Shown one piece after another: positions 30,968 through 40,366 of a DNA stretch of 64,000 nt (the stretch's first letter is position 1; every line of letters begins with the position of its first letter). The DNA is from Rathayibacter sp. VKM Ac-2879 (GTDB lineage Bacteria > Actinomycetota > Actinomycetes > Actinomycetales > Microbacteriaceae). The stretch lies in the NCBI RefSeq assembly GCF_015351245.1, contig NZ_JADKSO010000002.1:682001-746000 (forward strand), read 5' to 3'. A program made the position numbers and the translations under genes. The notes under the pieces are model-generated. The model was not told where the DNA came from, did no database searches, and saw nothing but the letters and a program-made list of their open reading frames with translations.

Positions 30968-31927
30968 TCAGAGGGACCCGGCGTGGAAGCGGGCCAGGTC
31001 GGCCGCTCCCACGACTCCGGCGTCGTTGACGAGCTCGGCGATGCGGAACTCCGGCTCGGGGTGGTAGCCGCGGGCCGGCAGGTTGTCGAGGTAGGCCTGG
31101 CGGATCGGGTCGAGGAGGAGGTCGCCTGCCTGGGCGACTCCGCCTCCGATCACGAACATCTGAGGGTCGAGCACGGCGCTCAGGCTCGCGGCGGCTTCGC
31201 CCAGCCAGTGACCGAGCTGACGGAGCGCCGCCAGGGCGCCGAGGTCGCCCGAGGTGATGAGCTCCGAGAGGACGTGGCCGTCCAGCTCACCGCCGTTGCG
31301 GGAGCGCGCGTCGGCGATGCCCTGCCCGATCCCGCCGGCGTCGGCGAGCTCGCCCGCGAAGCGCTGCAGGGCACGCCCCGAGCCGTACTGCTCGATGCAG
31401 CCGCGCGCCCCGCAGCCGCACGGCAATCCGCCGGGGACGACGCGCAGGTGTCCGATCTCGGCCGCAGCGCCGAAGCCGCCGCGCAGGAGGCGATCGTTGA
31501 TCACGATCGCGCCCCCCACTCCCGTGCCGATCGTGAGCATCACCATGTCGCTGACCAGACGCCCCGCGCCGTATCGGAACTCGGCCCACCCCGCGGCGTT
31601 CGCATCGTTCTCGACGATGATCGGCAGGTCGATGCGCGCCGAGAGCTTTTCGCGGAAGGGCTCATTGCGCCAGTTGATGTTGGGCGCGTAGTAGACGACC
31701 GATTGGGAGGCGTCGATGAAACCGGCCGCCGCGACTCCGACGGCACCGATCTCGTCGACCGGACGGCCCTCGCGCAAGCGCTCGACCATGTCGACGACCA
31801 CGTCGACGATGAGCTCGGGCTGGCCCGCGGGAGTGGGCTGACGGTTTTCGCGCAGGATGGCGCCGAAGTCGTCGACCAGCGCGCCGGCGATCTTCGTGCC
31901 GCCGATGTCGATCCCGATCGCGTGCAC
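30968..31927 (-). CDS. glk: ROK family glucokinase
   Basis: 319 residues; phosphorylates glucose with ATP (or a related sugar). AIGIDIGGTKIAGALVD is the phosphate-binding start, IVENDANAAGWAEF carries the catalytic Asp, LTIGTGVGGAIVIND follows, and the ROK zinc motif GLPCGCGARGCIEQYGSG is complete. The GTG at 31927 is chosen since it begins exactly at the conserved fold and has AGGAAGG upstream. The gene lies 50 bases upstream of plsC on the same strand and may share a transcript with it. Confidence 0.92.
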   Translation of the reverse strand: MHAIGIDIGGTKIAGALVDDFGAILRENRQPTPAGQPELIVDVVVDMVERLREGRPVDEIGAVGVAAAGFIDASQSVVYYAPNINWRNEPFREKLSARIDLPIIVENDANAAGWAEFRYGAGRLVSDMVMLTIGTGVGGAIVINDRLLRGGFGAAAEIGHLRVVPGGLPCGCGARGCIEQYGSGRALQRFAGELADAGGIGQGIADARSRNGGELDGHVLSELITSGDLGALAALRQLGHWLGEAAASLSAVLDPQMFVIGGGVAQAGDLLLDPIRQAYLDNLPARGYHPEPEFRIAELVNDAGVVGAADLARFHAGSL

Positions 31928-32163
31928 GCGCCCCGCCTTCCTGTCGCCACCGGCGCGAGCGCGCCTGGGGGCCGCCGTGAGCGACGGCCACCATGAGTGT
32001 AGTGATCCGCACGCCCGGACCACCCTCGGACGCGGCGCATCGCTCCGGCGTGCGATGCCTCCTCGCGCCTCTTTCCTGAGCAGATTCACAGCACTAGGGC
32101 CGACGGCCGCCACCGCGCGAGTAGGGTGGAGACGACGTTCATTCAGGTGCCGAAGGAGTTGCC

Positions 32164-33987
32164 GTGGAACAGTTCGATTCGCCGGTGGTCGTGGCCGCCG
32201 ATCCGCAGGCCAACACCACGGTGCTCTTGCTCGATCGCGTGCGCGAGACCCCGGACCGGGCCCTGTTCGCTCGACCCGACGGCGCCGGGTGGCGCGATGT
32301 GACCGCCCGGGAGTTCCTCGACCAGGTCGTCGCGCTCGCCAAAGGCCTCGTCGCGACCGGCCTCGAGCCCGGCGAGAAGGTCGGTCTGATCTGCACGACC
32401 CGCTACGAATGGACCCTCGTCGACTTCGCGGTCTGGTTCGCCGGCGGCGTGCTCGTCCCCGTCTACGAGACCTCCTCCCCCGCTCAGGTGCAGTGGAACC
32501 TCGCCGACTCCGGGGCGCACATCGTGATCGTCGAGACCCCGGAGCATTTCGCGCGCTTCGACGAGGTGCGCGCCGACCTTCCTGACGTCCGCGCCGCCTG
32601 GCAGATCGGGCTCGGCGATCTCGACAAGCTCGCCGCCCGCGGCGTCGACGTGACCGACGACGAGATCGAACGGAGGCGCTCGCTCGCCACCGGCACCGAC
32701 ATCGCGACGATCATCTACACCTCCGGCTCGACCGGCCGCCCCAAGGGCTGCATCATCAGGCACTCCAACTTCGTCGAGCTCAGCCGCAACTCCGCCGTCG
32801 CGCTCTCGGACCTCATCCACCAGCCGGGCGCGTCGACGCTGCTGTTCATCACGACCGCGCACGTCTTCGCCCGCTTCATCGCGATTCTCTGCGTGCACGG
32901 CGGGGTGAAGGTCGGTCACCAGGCGGATACGAAGCAACTGCTGCCCTCGCTCGGCTCGTTCAAGCCCACCTTCCTGCTCGCGGTGCCGCGTGTGTTCGAG
33001 AAGGTCTACAACTCCGCCGAGCAAAAGGCCGAGGCCGGCGGCCGCGGAGGGATCTTCCGTCGCGCGGCCGATGTCGCCGTCGCGCACTCGATCGCCGTCG
33101 AGGCGGGTTCGGTACCGCTCGCGCTCCGGCTGCAGTTCCTGCTCTTCGACCGGCTCGTCTACTCGAAGCTGCGCACCGCCATGGGAGGCAACGTCCGCTT
33201 CGCCGTGTCGGGATCGGCTCCGCTGGGCAATCGGCTCGGGCACTTCTTCCACAGCCTCGGCATCACGATCCTCGAGGGCTACGGGCTCACCGAAACCACG
33301 GCACCCGCGACGGTCAACCGCACTGAGCGCTTCAAGATCGGCACAGTGGGTCCGGCGCTACCGGGCGTCTCCGTGCGCATCGTGGAGGACGGCGAGATCC
33401 AGGTGCGTGGGATCGACGTGTTCGGCGGATATTGGAACAACGAGCAGGCCACCGCGGAGGCGTTCGACGGGGAGTGGTTCCGCACCGGCGATCTCGGCAC
33501 GCTCGACGACGAGGGCTACCTCCGCGTCACCGGCCGGAAGAAAGAGATCATCGTCACCGCGGGAGGCAAGAACGTCGCCCCGGCCGCGCTCGAGGATCCG
33601 ATCCGCGCCAATCCTCTCGTCGGACAGGTGGTCGTCGTCGGCGATCAGCGCCCGTTCATCGCCGCCCTCATCACCCTCGACTCGGAGATGCTGCCGACCT
33701 GGCTGGGAAACAACGGCCAAGACCCGTCGCTGTCGCTCGAGGACGCGGCCGTCAATCCGGCGGTGCTCGCGGAGGTCCAGCGCGCCGTCGACGTCGCGAA
33801 CGAGCGCGTCTCCCGAGCGGAGTCGATCCGCAAGTTCGTCATCCTCCCCACCGAGTTCACGGAGACGAGCGGACACTTGACGCCCAAGATGAGCATCAAA
33901 CGCACCGTGATCCTGGCCGACTACGCCGACACCATCGACGCCGTCTACACCGCCGCGCCCGCCACCGAAGGCATCTCGCTACGCTGA
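32164..33987 (+). CDS. fadD15: Long-chain fatty-acid--CoA ligase (FadD15-like)
   Basis: 607 residues; activates fatty acids to acyl-CoA through an acyl-AMP. The AMP-binding motif IIYTSGSTGRPKGCIIRH is near residue 180, LEGYGLTETTAPATVN near 378, and WFRTGDLGTLDDEGYLRVTGRKKEIIVT near 440, followed by the C-terminal Lys loop LTPKMSIKR. GAAGGAG precedes the GTG, and TAGGGT near 32122 may be its -10. The 236-base gap upstream to the glucokinase gene shows no other feature I recognise. Confidence 0.93.
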   Translation: MEQFDSPVVVAADPQANTTVLLLDRVRETPDRALFARPDGAGWRDVTAREFLDQVVALAKGLVATGLEPGEKVGLICTTRYEWTLVDFAVWFAGGVLVPVYETSSPAQVQWNLADSGAHIVIVETPEHFARFDEVRADLPDVRAAWQIGLGDLDKLAARGVDVTDDEIERRRSLATGTDIATIIYTSGSTGRPKGCIIRHSNFVELSRNSAVALSDLIHQPGASTLLFITTAHVFARFIAILCVHGGVKVGHQADTKQLLPSLGSFKPTFLLAVPRVFEKVYNSAEQKAEAGGRGGIFRRAADVAVAHSIAVEAGSVPLALRLQFLLFDRLVYSKLRTAMGGNVRFAVSGSAPLGNRLGHFFHSLGITILEGYGLTETTAPATVNRTERFKIGTVGPALPGVSVRIVEDGEIQVRGIDVFGGYWNNEQATAEAFDGEWFRTGDLGTLDDEGYLRVTGRKKEIIVTAGGKNVAPAALEDPIRANPLVGQVVVVGDQRPFIAALITLDSEMLPTWLGNNGQDPSLSLEDAAVNPAVLAEVQRAVDVANERVSRAESIRKFVILPTEFTETSGHLTPKMSIKRTVILADYADTIDAVYTAAPATEGISLR

Positions 33988-34050
33988 ACGCCCCTCCGGA
34001 GCTGGCCACCACCCTCCCCCGAGCCGGGCAGGAGCGCCTCCGAGACCGGC

Positions 34051-34542
34051 TCAGAACCAGGGCGCCTCGCGCACGGCCTTCATAGCGGCGCGGCGGTCGT
34101 CTTTCGACAGGCGGTCGAGGTAGAGGCGGCCCTCGAGGTGGTCGCACTCGTGCTGCAGGGCCTGGGCCATCAGACCATCGCCCTCCAGGATCAGCTCCTT
34201 GCCCTCGAGGTCGATGCCGCGCACCGTCGCGTGGGGCGAGCGGATCGCGGGGTACCAGAGGTTCGGGACCGACAGGCAGCCCTCGTCGACGGGCTGGGGC
34301 TCTCCGCTCAACTCGACGATCTCGGGGTTGAGGATGTAGCCGACCACCCCGTCGATGTTGTAACTGAAACCCCGGAGATTCACTCCGATCTGGGGGGCGG
34401 CGACGCCCGCGCGCCCCGGAGGGCGGACGGTGTCGACGAGGTCGTCGACGAGAGCACGGATCGCGTCGTCGATCACGCCGATCGAGACGGATGGCGTCGT
34501 GAGCACCGGGTCCCCGAAGATGCGGATCTGGCGTTCGGTCAT
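34051..34542 (-). CDS. def: Peptide deformylase
   Basis: 163 residues; removes the formyl group from nascent proteins, metal-dependent. The three motifs are [10 protein letters not shown] (residues about 47-56), DEGCLSVPN (metal Cys) and [14 protein letters not shown] (HExxH). The ATG at 34542 overlaps the stop of the upstream flavoprotein gene as ATGA, so the two are coupled. A second def copy elsewhere is common; this one is not beside fmt. Confidence 0.96.
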   Translation of the reverse strand: MTERQIRIFGDPVLTTPSVSIGVIDDAIRALVDDLVDTVRPPGRAGVAAPQIGVNLRGFSYNIDGVVGYILNPEIVELSGEPQPVDEGCLSVPNLWYPAIRSPHATVRGIDLEGKELILEGDGLMAQALQHECDHLEGRLYLDRLSKDDRRAAMKAVREAPWF

Positions 34543-35981
34543 GTAGTGCGCTCCCTCAGGGCCTCCTCCGCTTTCAGGAGGGCGTTCTCGACGATTTCGC
34601 TTGCCGCCGGATGCGGCCAGTACTGGCTGCGGGCGAGTCCGTGGATGCCGATGCCGGCACTGGCGGCCTGGACGAGCGGCTGAATGAGGATACTGGCTTG
34701 CGGACCCATGATGTGGGCGCCCACGAGGGCTCCGTCGAGGCCGACGACGAGGATGCAGACGCCGGAGTCGTCCTCGAGCGCCCAGCCGAAAGCCGTGGAG
34801 CCGTACTCCTGCGTGACCGTGACGATCTCCCGGCCCTCCGCCTGCGCCTCCGCTGCGGTGAGGCCGAAGTGGGCGATCTGCGGGTGGGCGAAGAGCGCGC
34901 CCGGCACAGGGCCGAGCGTGTTCGAGAGGAGCTCGCCTGGGTGGCGGAGGTTGTGCGAGACCAGGCGCGCCTCGTGGTTGGCGACATGCTTGAGCTGCCA
35001 CGGGGAGGACACATCGCCGAGGGCGAAGAGGCCGGAGACGGGGTGCCCGCCGGAGAGGACGCGCTGCTCGGAGTCGACGGCGACACGCCCGTCGGGATGC
35101 AGGTCGATCCCGACGGAGGCGGCCGCGATGGTGTCGCTGTTCGCCTGTCGTCCGAGGGCGACGAGCACGAGATCGGTCTCGAGAGTGGAGCCGTCGTCGA
35201 AGGCGAGCCGGAGCGCTTCGCCGCGCGAGTCGATGCTCTCGACCGACACTCCGGTGCGCAGCTCCCAGCGCTCACGCGCGAGAGCGGTGAACCGGCGCGC
35301 GATGCCCTCGTCGAGCGCTCGGAGGAGACGGTCGCCGCGGACAGCGACGGTCACGGCCACGCCGAAGGCCGAGAACACGTGCGCGAACTCGACCGCGACC
35401 GCACCGCCGCCGAGGATGACCATCCGCTCGGGGAGCTCGTCGAGTCGCATCACCGAAGAGGAGTCGTGGATCCGCGGGTCGGGATCGTACGCCGCGAGGA
35501 GCGGTCGAGGTCGGGATCCGGTGGCGACCACGACCCGGGGGGCGCTGATCCGGGTTCCGCTCGCACTCGCGAGCACGTGCGGCCGGGTGCCGTCGCCGAG
35601 GGACTCGAAGCCGAAACTCTCGCGCAGCACCGTCACGCCGGGTGAGCGCTGATCTCGGTACTCGAAGCCGCCCTGACTGATCGCGTCCGTGCGTCCGAAC
35701 ACGCGGTCGCGCACCTCCGCCCACTCGGGCCTGTCGAGTCGGGCATGAACGCCGATCCGCGCTCCGTCGTCGACGGCGGTCACGACGTCGGCGACATGCA
35801 CGAACATCTTCGTCGGGATGCAGCCCGCGTTGAGGCACGTGCCGCCGAACCACTCTCCGTCGTCGAGGATCGCGACCCGTCCGTCATCGAACTCCGGCCC
35901 GACGAGGGAGTTGCCCGAGCCCGCGCCGAGGATGATCAGATCGAACTCGAGAGCGCGCTGACTCTCGTCCTCGTCAGGCAC
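34539..35981 (-). CDS. mtr: Mycothione reductase-like flavoprotein disulfide reductase
   Basis: 480 residues. FAD-binding [16 protein letters not shown], redox-active [15 protein letters not shown] (two Cys, near residue 48), NADP-binding [17 protein letters not shown] and [20 protein letters not shown] are intact. The GxGSGNS start and CIPTKMF loop are typical of mycothione reductase, which regenerates mycothiol in actinobacteria, rather than lipoamide dehydrogenase. Its start overlaps the end of the upstream ATPase gene by a few bases. A pairing with def is conserved in some relatives, reason unknown. Confidence 0.86.
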   Translation of the reverse strand: MPDEDESQRALEFDLIILGAGSGNSLVGPEFDDGRVAILDDGEWFGGTCLNAGCIPTKMFVHVADVVTAVDDGARIGVHARLDRPEWAEVRDRVFGRTDAISQGGFEYRDQRSPGVTVLRESFGFESLGDGTRPHVLASASGTRISAPRVVVATGSRPRPLLAAYDPDPRIHDSSSVMRLDELPERMVILGGGAVAVEFAHVFSAFGVAVTVAVRGDRLLRALDEGIARRFTALARERWELRTGVSVESIDSRGEALRLAFDDGSTLETDLVLVALGRQANSDTIAAASVGIDLHPDGRVAVDSEQRVLSGGHPVSGLFALGDVSSPWQLKHVANHEARLVSHNLRHPGELLSNTLGPVPGALFAHPQIAHFGLTAAEAQAEGREIVTVTQEYGSTAFGWALEDDSGVCILVVGLDGALVGAHIMGPQASILIQPLVQAASAGIGIHGLARSQYWPHPAASEIVENALLKAEEALRERTT

Positions 35982-37383
35982 GCCGGATCGGCATCCCCTC
36001 GACGACGAGCGCCGCGAGCCTCCTCGCCGCCTCCTTGGTGCCGGGTCGAAGCTGCTCCCACGTGACGACCGAACCCGCCGCGAGCACCGGGTCGTACGGG
36101 ATGCGGACGATCTCGCGCACCCGTGAGCGGAAGTGCGACTCGATCTCCTCGAGCTTCACCAGGCTCGTCCCCTGCGTGGCGGTGTTGAGGGCTACTACCG
36201 CGTTGCGCACGAGCGAGCCGTAACCGTTCGCATCGAGCCAGGTGAGGGTCTCGGAGGCGAGGCGCGCCTCATCGACGCTGCCGCCGGACACGATCACGAC
36301 GGTGTCGGCGCGCTGCAGCGTCGCTCGCATGACGGAGTGCACGATGCCCGTCCCGCAATCGGTGAGCATGATCGAGTAGAAGCGTTCGACGAGGTCCGCG
36401 ACGACGTTGTAGTCGTCCTCGTCGAACGCCTCCGAGAGCTGCGGGTCGGTGTCGGAGGCGAGCACATCGAGCCGGGTGTCGTCGCGCGACACCATGGTCG
36501 AGAAGTCGGTGAAGCCTGTGACACCCGCTGCACGGTTCACGACATCTCGCACCGTCGCGCGCGTCTGCTTGGGAACCCGCTCCGCAAGAGTGCCGCGGTC
36601 GGGATTCGCATCGACGGCGATGATGCGGTCCTCCCGCGAGTCTGCCAGCGCCATGCCGAGGAGGGTCGTGACCGTGGTCTTGCCGACGCCCCCCTTGCGC
36701 GTCATCACCGGGACGAAGCGCGTGCCGCCCTCGAACTGCCGTCCGATGCGCTCGTCCATCTCCTTCCACGCACGGACCTTGGCGGAGTCTCCCAGGTTGA
36801 CCGTGTGGAAGGTGAGGCCGTAGAGGAAGCGGTTCCATCCGCCCGTCGGCGCCGGGCGGGTCTTGCGGTTCACCTCAAGCAACCGGTCGGGGGTGAGCAT
36901 CGAGGACGACTCGGGAGCCGAGCCGTCCGTGATGCCCGACTCCGCCCGGAGGCGGGCTCGGCGCGTCACACCGTTGCGAGCTTCGCCGCCAGCGTGTTCG
37001 GGGACCGGAGCGGCACCCCGTCCGCGCGGGCGCTCCCCCGTGTCGTCCGGCAGGACCGAGACTTCGCCGTGGCTCGCTGAGCCCGCGGAGACGGGACGGA
37101 CAGCGCCCGGAACCTCGGCCGGCGCCGGCTCGACGGAGACGCTCGATCGAGGTCCGGGAAGCCCCAGCCGCGCGACGTCGACAGACTCCTCGTCCTCGAG
37201 GGGCGCAGGAGCGCTCGAGCGTCGGACGGGACCTGTGGCCTGACCGAGGCGAACGCCGTCGGGGAGGACGGTCGGTGCCGTGTCGCTCGCTCGCGGCGCG
37301 TACTGCGCGGAGTCCCGGGCCGCGTCGAGAGCGGTCCGGGGCGTGGGGCCCGTGTCGGGGTGGTCGTCGTTGCGCTCATCCAT
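35974..37383 (-). CDS. EspI-like MinD/ParA ATPase with disordered N-terminus
   Basis: 469 residues. Residues 1-190 are rich in Pro, Ser, Thr, Arg, Glu and look disordered. The ATPase begins about residue 225: MTRKGGVGKTTVTTLLG is a deviant Walker A, followed by IIAVDANPDRGTLAERV and MLTDCGTGIVHSVMRATL (Walker B region). This layout and ANPDRGTL resemble EspI-type ATPases of type VII secretion, but no ESX gene is visible here, so the role is open. AAGGAGG precedes the ATG. A ParA gene is transcribed divergently from the other side of the 188-base gap. Confidence 0.75.
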   Translation of the reverse strand: MDERNDDHPDTGPTPRTALDAARDSAQYAPRASDTAPTVLPDGVRLGQATGPVRRSSAPAPLEDEESVDVARLGLPGPRSSVSVEPAPAEVPGAVRPVSAGSASHGEVSVLPDDTGERPRGRGAAPVPEHAGGEARNGVTRRARLRAESGITDGSAPESSSMLTPDRLLEVNRKTRPAPTGGWNRFLYGLTFHTVNLGDSAKVRAWKEMDERIGRQFEGGTRFVPVMTRKGGVGKTTVTTLLGMALADSREDRIIAVDANPDRGTLAERVPKQTRATVRDVVNRAAGVTGFTDFSTMVSRDDTRLDVLASDTDPQLSEAFDEDDYNVVADLVERFYSIMLTDCGTGIVHSVMRATLQRADTVVIVSGGSVDEARLASETLTWLDANGYGSLVRNAVVALNTATQGTSLVKLEEIESHFRSRVREIVRIPYDPVLAAGSVVTWEQLRPGTKEAARRLAALVVEGMPIRRA

Positions 37384-37411
37384 GCGAACGAGCCTCCTTC
37401 CGCTTCACGTC

Positions 37412-37417
37412 AGTGTA
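37412..37417 (-). promoter_or_regulatory. Putative -10 element (TACACT) of the EspI-like ATPase gene
   Basis: TACACT on the minus strand, 28 bases before the ATG at 37383, gives a short leader that includes the AAGGAGG ribosome site. Confidence 0.5.
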
Positions 37418-37571
37418 TCGGCGGGCCTCTGTCGCGTGCCGTGGCCTGGGCAGCCTCCGCCGCGCCTGGTAGAGGTCTCGGGGCGAACAGAGGCGCGTGG
37501 AATGGCTCCGAGAGCCGGCACGCAGGGAACGGTTAGGTTCTGCCACCTTGGGGAACGTAAAGTAGTCAGCC

Positions 37572-38381
37572 ATGCATGTACTCAGCGTGAGCTCCCTCAA
37601 GGGCGGCGTCGGCAAGACCACGGTGACCCTCGGCCTTGCATCCGCGGCGTTCTCGAAGGGCCTGCGAACGCTGGTCGTCGACCTCGATCCGCAATCCGAT
37701 GTATCGACCGGCATGGACATCAACGTCGCCGGGCATCTCAACATCGCCGATGTGCTGACCTCCCCGAAAGAGAAGATCGTGCGCTCCGCGATCGCGCCGT
37801 CGGGATGGACGAAAGAGCACCACGGCACGATCGACGTGCTGATCGGGAGCCCCTCAGCGATCAACTTCGACGGCCCACACCCGAGCATCCGCGACATCTG
37901 GAAGCTCGAGGAAGCGCTCGCGAGCGTCGAGGCCGACTACGACCTCGTGCTCATCGACTGCGCACCCTCCCTGAACGCCCTGACCCGCACGGCGTGGGCG
38001 GCGAGCGACCGCGTAGCCGTCGTCACCGAACCCGGCCTGTTCTCGGTGGCCGCCGCCGATCGGGCGCTCCGTGCGATCGAGGAGATCCGTCGCGGGCTCA
38101 GCCCCCGCCTCCAGCCCCTCGGCATCATCGTCAACCGGGCGCGCGTCCAGTCGCTCGAGCACCAGTTCCGGATCAAGGAGCTGCGCGACATGTTCGGCCC
38201 GCTCGTGCTCAGCCCGCAGCTGCCCGAGCGTACCTCCCTCCAGCAGGCGCAGGGCGCCGCGAAGCCGGTGCATGTGTGGCCCGGCGAGAGCGCGCAAGAG
38301 ATGGCGCACAACTTCGATCTGCTGCTCGACCGGGTCATCCGTACGGGTCGCATCGGCGAGCAGCTCCCCGCAGCCACCTGA
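37572..38381 (+). CDS. ParA family ATPase, no ParB partner
   Basis: 269 residues. SSLKGGVGKTTVTLGLASAA near residue 8 is the deviant Walker A with its signature Lys, LVVDLDPQSDVSTGMD the A' motif, and DLVLIDCAPSLNALTR Walker B. The C-terminal half (FRIKELRDMFG, LPERTSLQQAQGAAKPVH) matches chromosomal or orphan ParA proteins. ParA ATPases position DNA or protein complexes. There is no parB beside it, so it is not the main chromosome-segregation pair. TAAAGT lies eight bases before the ATG. Confidence 0.85.
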   Translation: MHVLSVSSLKGGVGKTTVTLGLASAAFSKGLRTLVVDLDPQSDVSTGMDINVAGHLNIADVLTSPKEKIVRSAIAPSGWTKEHHGTIDVLIGSPSAINFDGPHPSIRDIWKLEEALASVEADYDLVLIDCAPSLNALTRTAWAASDRVAVVTEPGLFSVAAADRALRAIEEIRRGLSPRLQPLGIIVNRARVQSLEHQFRIKELRDMFGPLVLSPQLPERTSLQQAQGAAKPVHVWPGESAQEMAHNFDLLLDRVIRTGRIGEQLPAAT

Positions 38382-38462
38382 GGCGACGCGCGCCGGCACG
38401 TCCTCGGATGCGTCGGCCCTGCGCGTGCTCGACGGCACATGCCGTCGGGCGGTGCGCCCGCG

Positions 38463-39008
38463 TCAGCCGACGCGGCGGGAGGCGCGGCGCTGGGCCAGCT
38501 CGTCCGTCGGGTCGACGGAGTGGTGGTCGAGGTCGACGAGGCTCGACTCGACCTCGCGGAGGACCTTGCCCACCGCGATGCCGAACACACCCTGGCCGCG
38601 GCTCAGCAGATCGATGACCTCGTCGTCCGAGGTGCACAGGTAGACGCTTGCACCGTCGCTCATGAGCGTGGTCTGAGCGAGGTCGTCGACTCCTGACTCG
38701 CGCAACTGGTCGACGGCCGTACGGATCTGCTGGAGGGAGATGCCGGTGTCGAGGAGGCGCTTCACGAGCTTGAGGACCAGGATGTCGCGGAAGCCGTACA
38801 GGCGCTGCGTGCCCGAACCGGCGGCTCCGCGGACAGTGGGCTCGACGAGCGCGGTGCGGGCCCAGTAGTCGAGTTGACGGTAGGTGATCCCCGCCGCGCG
38901 GGCGGCTACGGCACCACGATAACCCGCGTCGGCGTCGAGCTCGGGAAGGCCGTCGGTGAAGAGGAGGAGATCGCGCGGGCCGCTGACGTCGCGGCTGACT
39001 TCTCTCAT
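38463..39008 (-). CDS. MerR family regulator (Rv1830-like)
   Basis: 181 residues. The MerR winged helix reads AAGITYRQLDYWARTALVEPT and QRLYGFRDILVLKLVKRLLDTGISL, but the C-terminal domain lacks the Cys residues of metal-sensing MerRs. After it come YLCTSDDEVIDLLSRGQGVF and VVDL-type segments shared with Rv1830-like proteins. In mycobacteria such a gene sits next to garA and the FtsR-type regulator, as here. ATG at 39008. Confidence 0.82.
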   Translation of the reverse strand: MREVSRDVSGPRDLLLFTDGLPELDADAGYRGAVAARAAGITYRQLDYWARTALVEPTVRGAAGSGTQRLYGFRDILVLKLVKRLLDTGISLQQIRTAVDQLRESGVDDLAQTTLMSDGASVYLCTSDDEVIDLLSRGQGVFGIAVGKVLREVESSLVDLDHHSVDPTDELAQRRASRRVG

Positions 39009-39056
39009 CCCTGTGCCTTCCGGATCCGAACGCCGGATGCTCCGAACGCGTTCCCT

Positions 39057-39062
39057 ACCGTA
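39057..39062 (-). promoter_or_regulatory. Putative -10 element (TACGGT) before the MerR gene at 38.5 kb
   Basis: TACGGT on the minus strand about 50 bases before the MerR ATG, inside a 151-base gap after the ftsR stop. A GTTTAC about 20 bases further upstream could be a -35. Inference from motif only. Confidence 0.35.
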
Positions 39063-39159
39063 CCGACCGCGGCAGGCTGAGTAAACGACATCCGCCCCTC
39101 GGTCGCGGCGTGTCGTCGGTCGCCTCGCTCGGCGACATGAAGGCAGCGCGCACCGTGGC

Positions 39160-39864
39160 TCACGAGCGCCCGATCCGCGTCAAGGCACTGCGGACCATCG
39201 CCCCGCGGATCGTGCCGAGCTGGGCGGCGAGACCGATCGCGTTCTCGGCCGCGCCCGCGGATCCGGAGGCCCCGCCGCGACGCGCGCTCGAGGCGACGAC
39301 GCTCTCGATGAGCGCCATCTCGCGCTCGACCGCCACCCGGAGCGGACGCAGGTGCCTCGGCTCGATGCCCGAGCGACCCAGCTCGACGAGCGCCTTGAGC
39401 GTGGTGACCGCCTCGTCGCCGAACGTCTCGCCGCCGCGGACGAGACCGGCCGCGATCGCCTCCTGCACGAGAGCGGGGCTCGCGCCCGCCTCCCTCGCGA
39501 GCCCGTCACGACTGAGACGCGTGGCCGGTGCGAGCAGGGAAGCGGAGGGGCCGCCGACCCCCGCCGGAAGGGCCGGATCGCGACCCGCGTCGACGTCGTC
39601 GAGGTAGCTGCGGATGACCTTGAGCGGGAGGTAGTGGTCGCGCTGCAGCGCCAGGATCATCCGCAGCCGCTCGACGTCGGAGCCGGAGAACTTGCGGTAA
39701 CCCGACTCGGTCCGTGCGGGCGACACGAGCCCCTGCTCTTCGAGGAAGCGCAGCTTGGAGGGGGTGACGTCCGGGAACTCGTTCGTCAGCCGCGCGAGCA
39801 CTTGGCCGATGCTCAGGAGGGCGGCGGAACCCGTCGGGAGGACGCGGGCGGCGGAGCGGCCCAC
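39160..39864 (-). CDS. ftsR: FtsR-type MerR regulator of cell division
   Basis: 234 residues. The HTH reads LLSIGQVLARLTNEFPDVTPSKLRFLEEQGLVSP then ESGYRKFSGSDVERLRMIL and DHYLPLKVIRSYLDD. The long C-terminal part (about 100-234) is the domain of the FtsR family. In Corynebacterium glutamicum FtsR controls ftsZ expression; in mycobacteria the orthologue is Rv1828 and lies next to garA. Here it starts three bases after the garA-type stop, so the pair is surely co-transcribed. Confidence 0.87.
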   Translation of the reverse strand: MGRSAARVLPTGSAALLSIGQVLARLTNEFPDVTPSKLRFLEEQGLVSPARTESGYRKFSGSDVERLRMILALQRDHYLPLKVIRSYLDDVDAGRDPALPAGVGGPSASLLAPATRLSRDGLAREAGASPALVQEAIAAGLVRGGETFGDEAVTTLKALVELGRSGIEPRHLRPLRVAVEREMALIESVVASSARRGGASGSAGAAENAIGLAAQLGTIRGAMVRSALTRIGRS

Positions 39865-39867
39865 GGT

Positions 39868-40356
39868 CTACGCGTTGCCTGCGGCGACGAGGTCGGCGCG
39901 GGACGCGTAGAAGGTGAGGCGAAACTTGCCGACCTGCACCTCGGAGCCGTCGGTGAGGATCGCGGACTCGATCCGCACGCCGTCGAAGTAGGTGCCGTTG
40001 AGGGAGCCGAGGTCGTGCACCTCGAAGGAGGTCCCGCGACGCACGAACTCGGCGTGCCGACGCGAGACGGTGACGTCGTCGAGGAAGATGCCGGCCTCGG
40101 GGTGGCGGCCCACCGTCGTCGAGTCGCTGTCGAGGAGGAATCGGGCGCCGGTATTGGGGCCGCGTCGGACCACGAGGAGAGCCGAGCCCGAGGGCAGGGC
40201 AACGACGGCCTCCGCCTCTTCGCGGGAGGCTCGGTTGTCGAGGGCGGCAAGCTGTGCACCGATGTCGTCGGTGAACGTCAGCGTCGTCTCCGTCGACGGC
40301 TCGGCGGGAACGGGATTCTGCGGGGTGGATGATGCTCCACTGACGGGCTCGGCCAA
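39868..40356 (-). CDS. garA: GarA/OdhI-type FHA domain protein
   Basis: 162 residues from a TTG at 40356 with AGGAGG seven bases upstream. An N-terminal acidic region has STETTLTFTDD, a likely counterpart of the ETT motif that PknB/PknG kinases phosphorylate in GarA. The FHA domain follows: ALLVVRRGPNTGARFLLD, TVGRHPEAGIFLDD, VSRRHAEFVRR and LGSLNGTYFDG carry the phosphothreonine-binding loops. GarA/OdhI inhibits 2-oxoglutarate dehydrogenase and adjusts glutamate metabolism when unphosphorylated. A candidate kinase is encoded at 26.7 kb. Ten bases separate it from pgsA. Confidence 0.9.
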   Translation of the reverse strand: MAEPVSGASSTPQNPVPAEPSTETTLTFTDDIGAQLAALDNRASREEAEAVVALPSGSALLVVRRGPNTGARFLLDSDSTTVGRHPEAGIFLDDVTVSRRHAEFVRRGTSFEVHDLGSLNGTYFDGVRIESAILTDGSEVQVGKFRLTFYASRADLVAAGNA

Positions 40357-40366
40357 GACGTACCTC

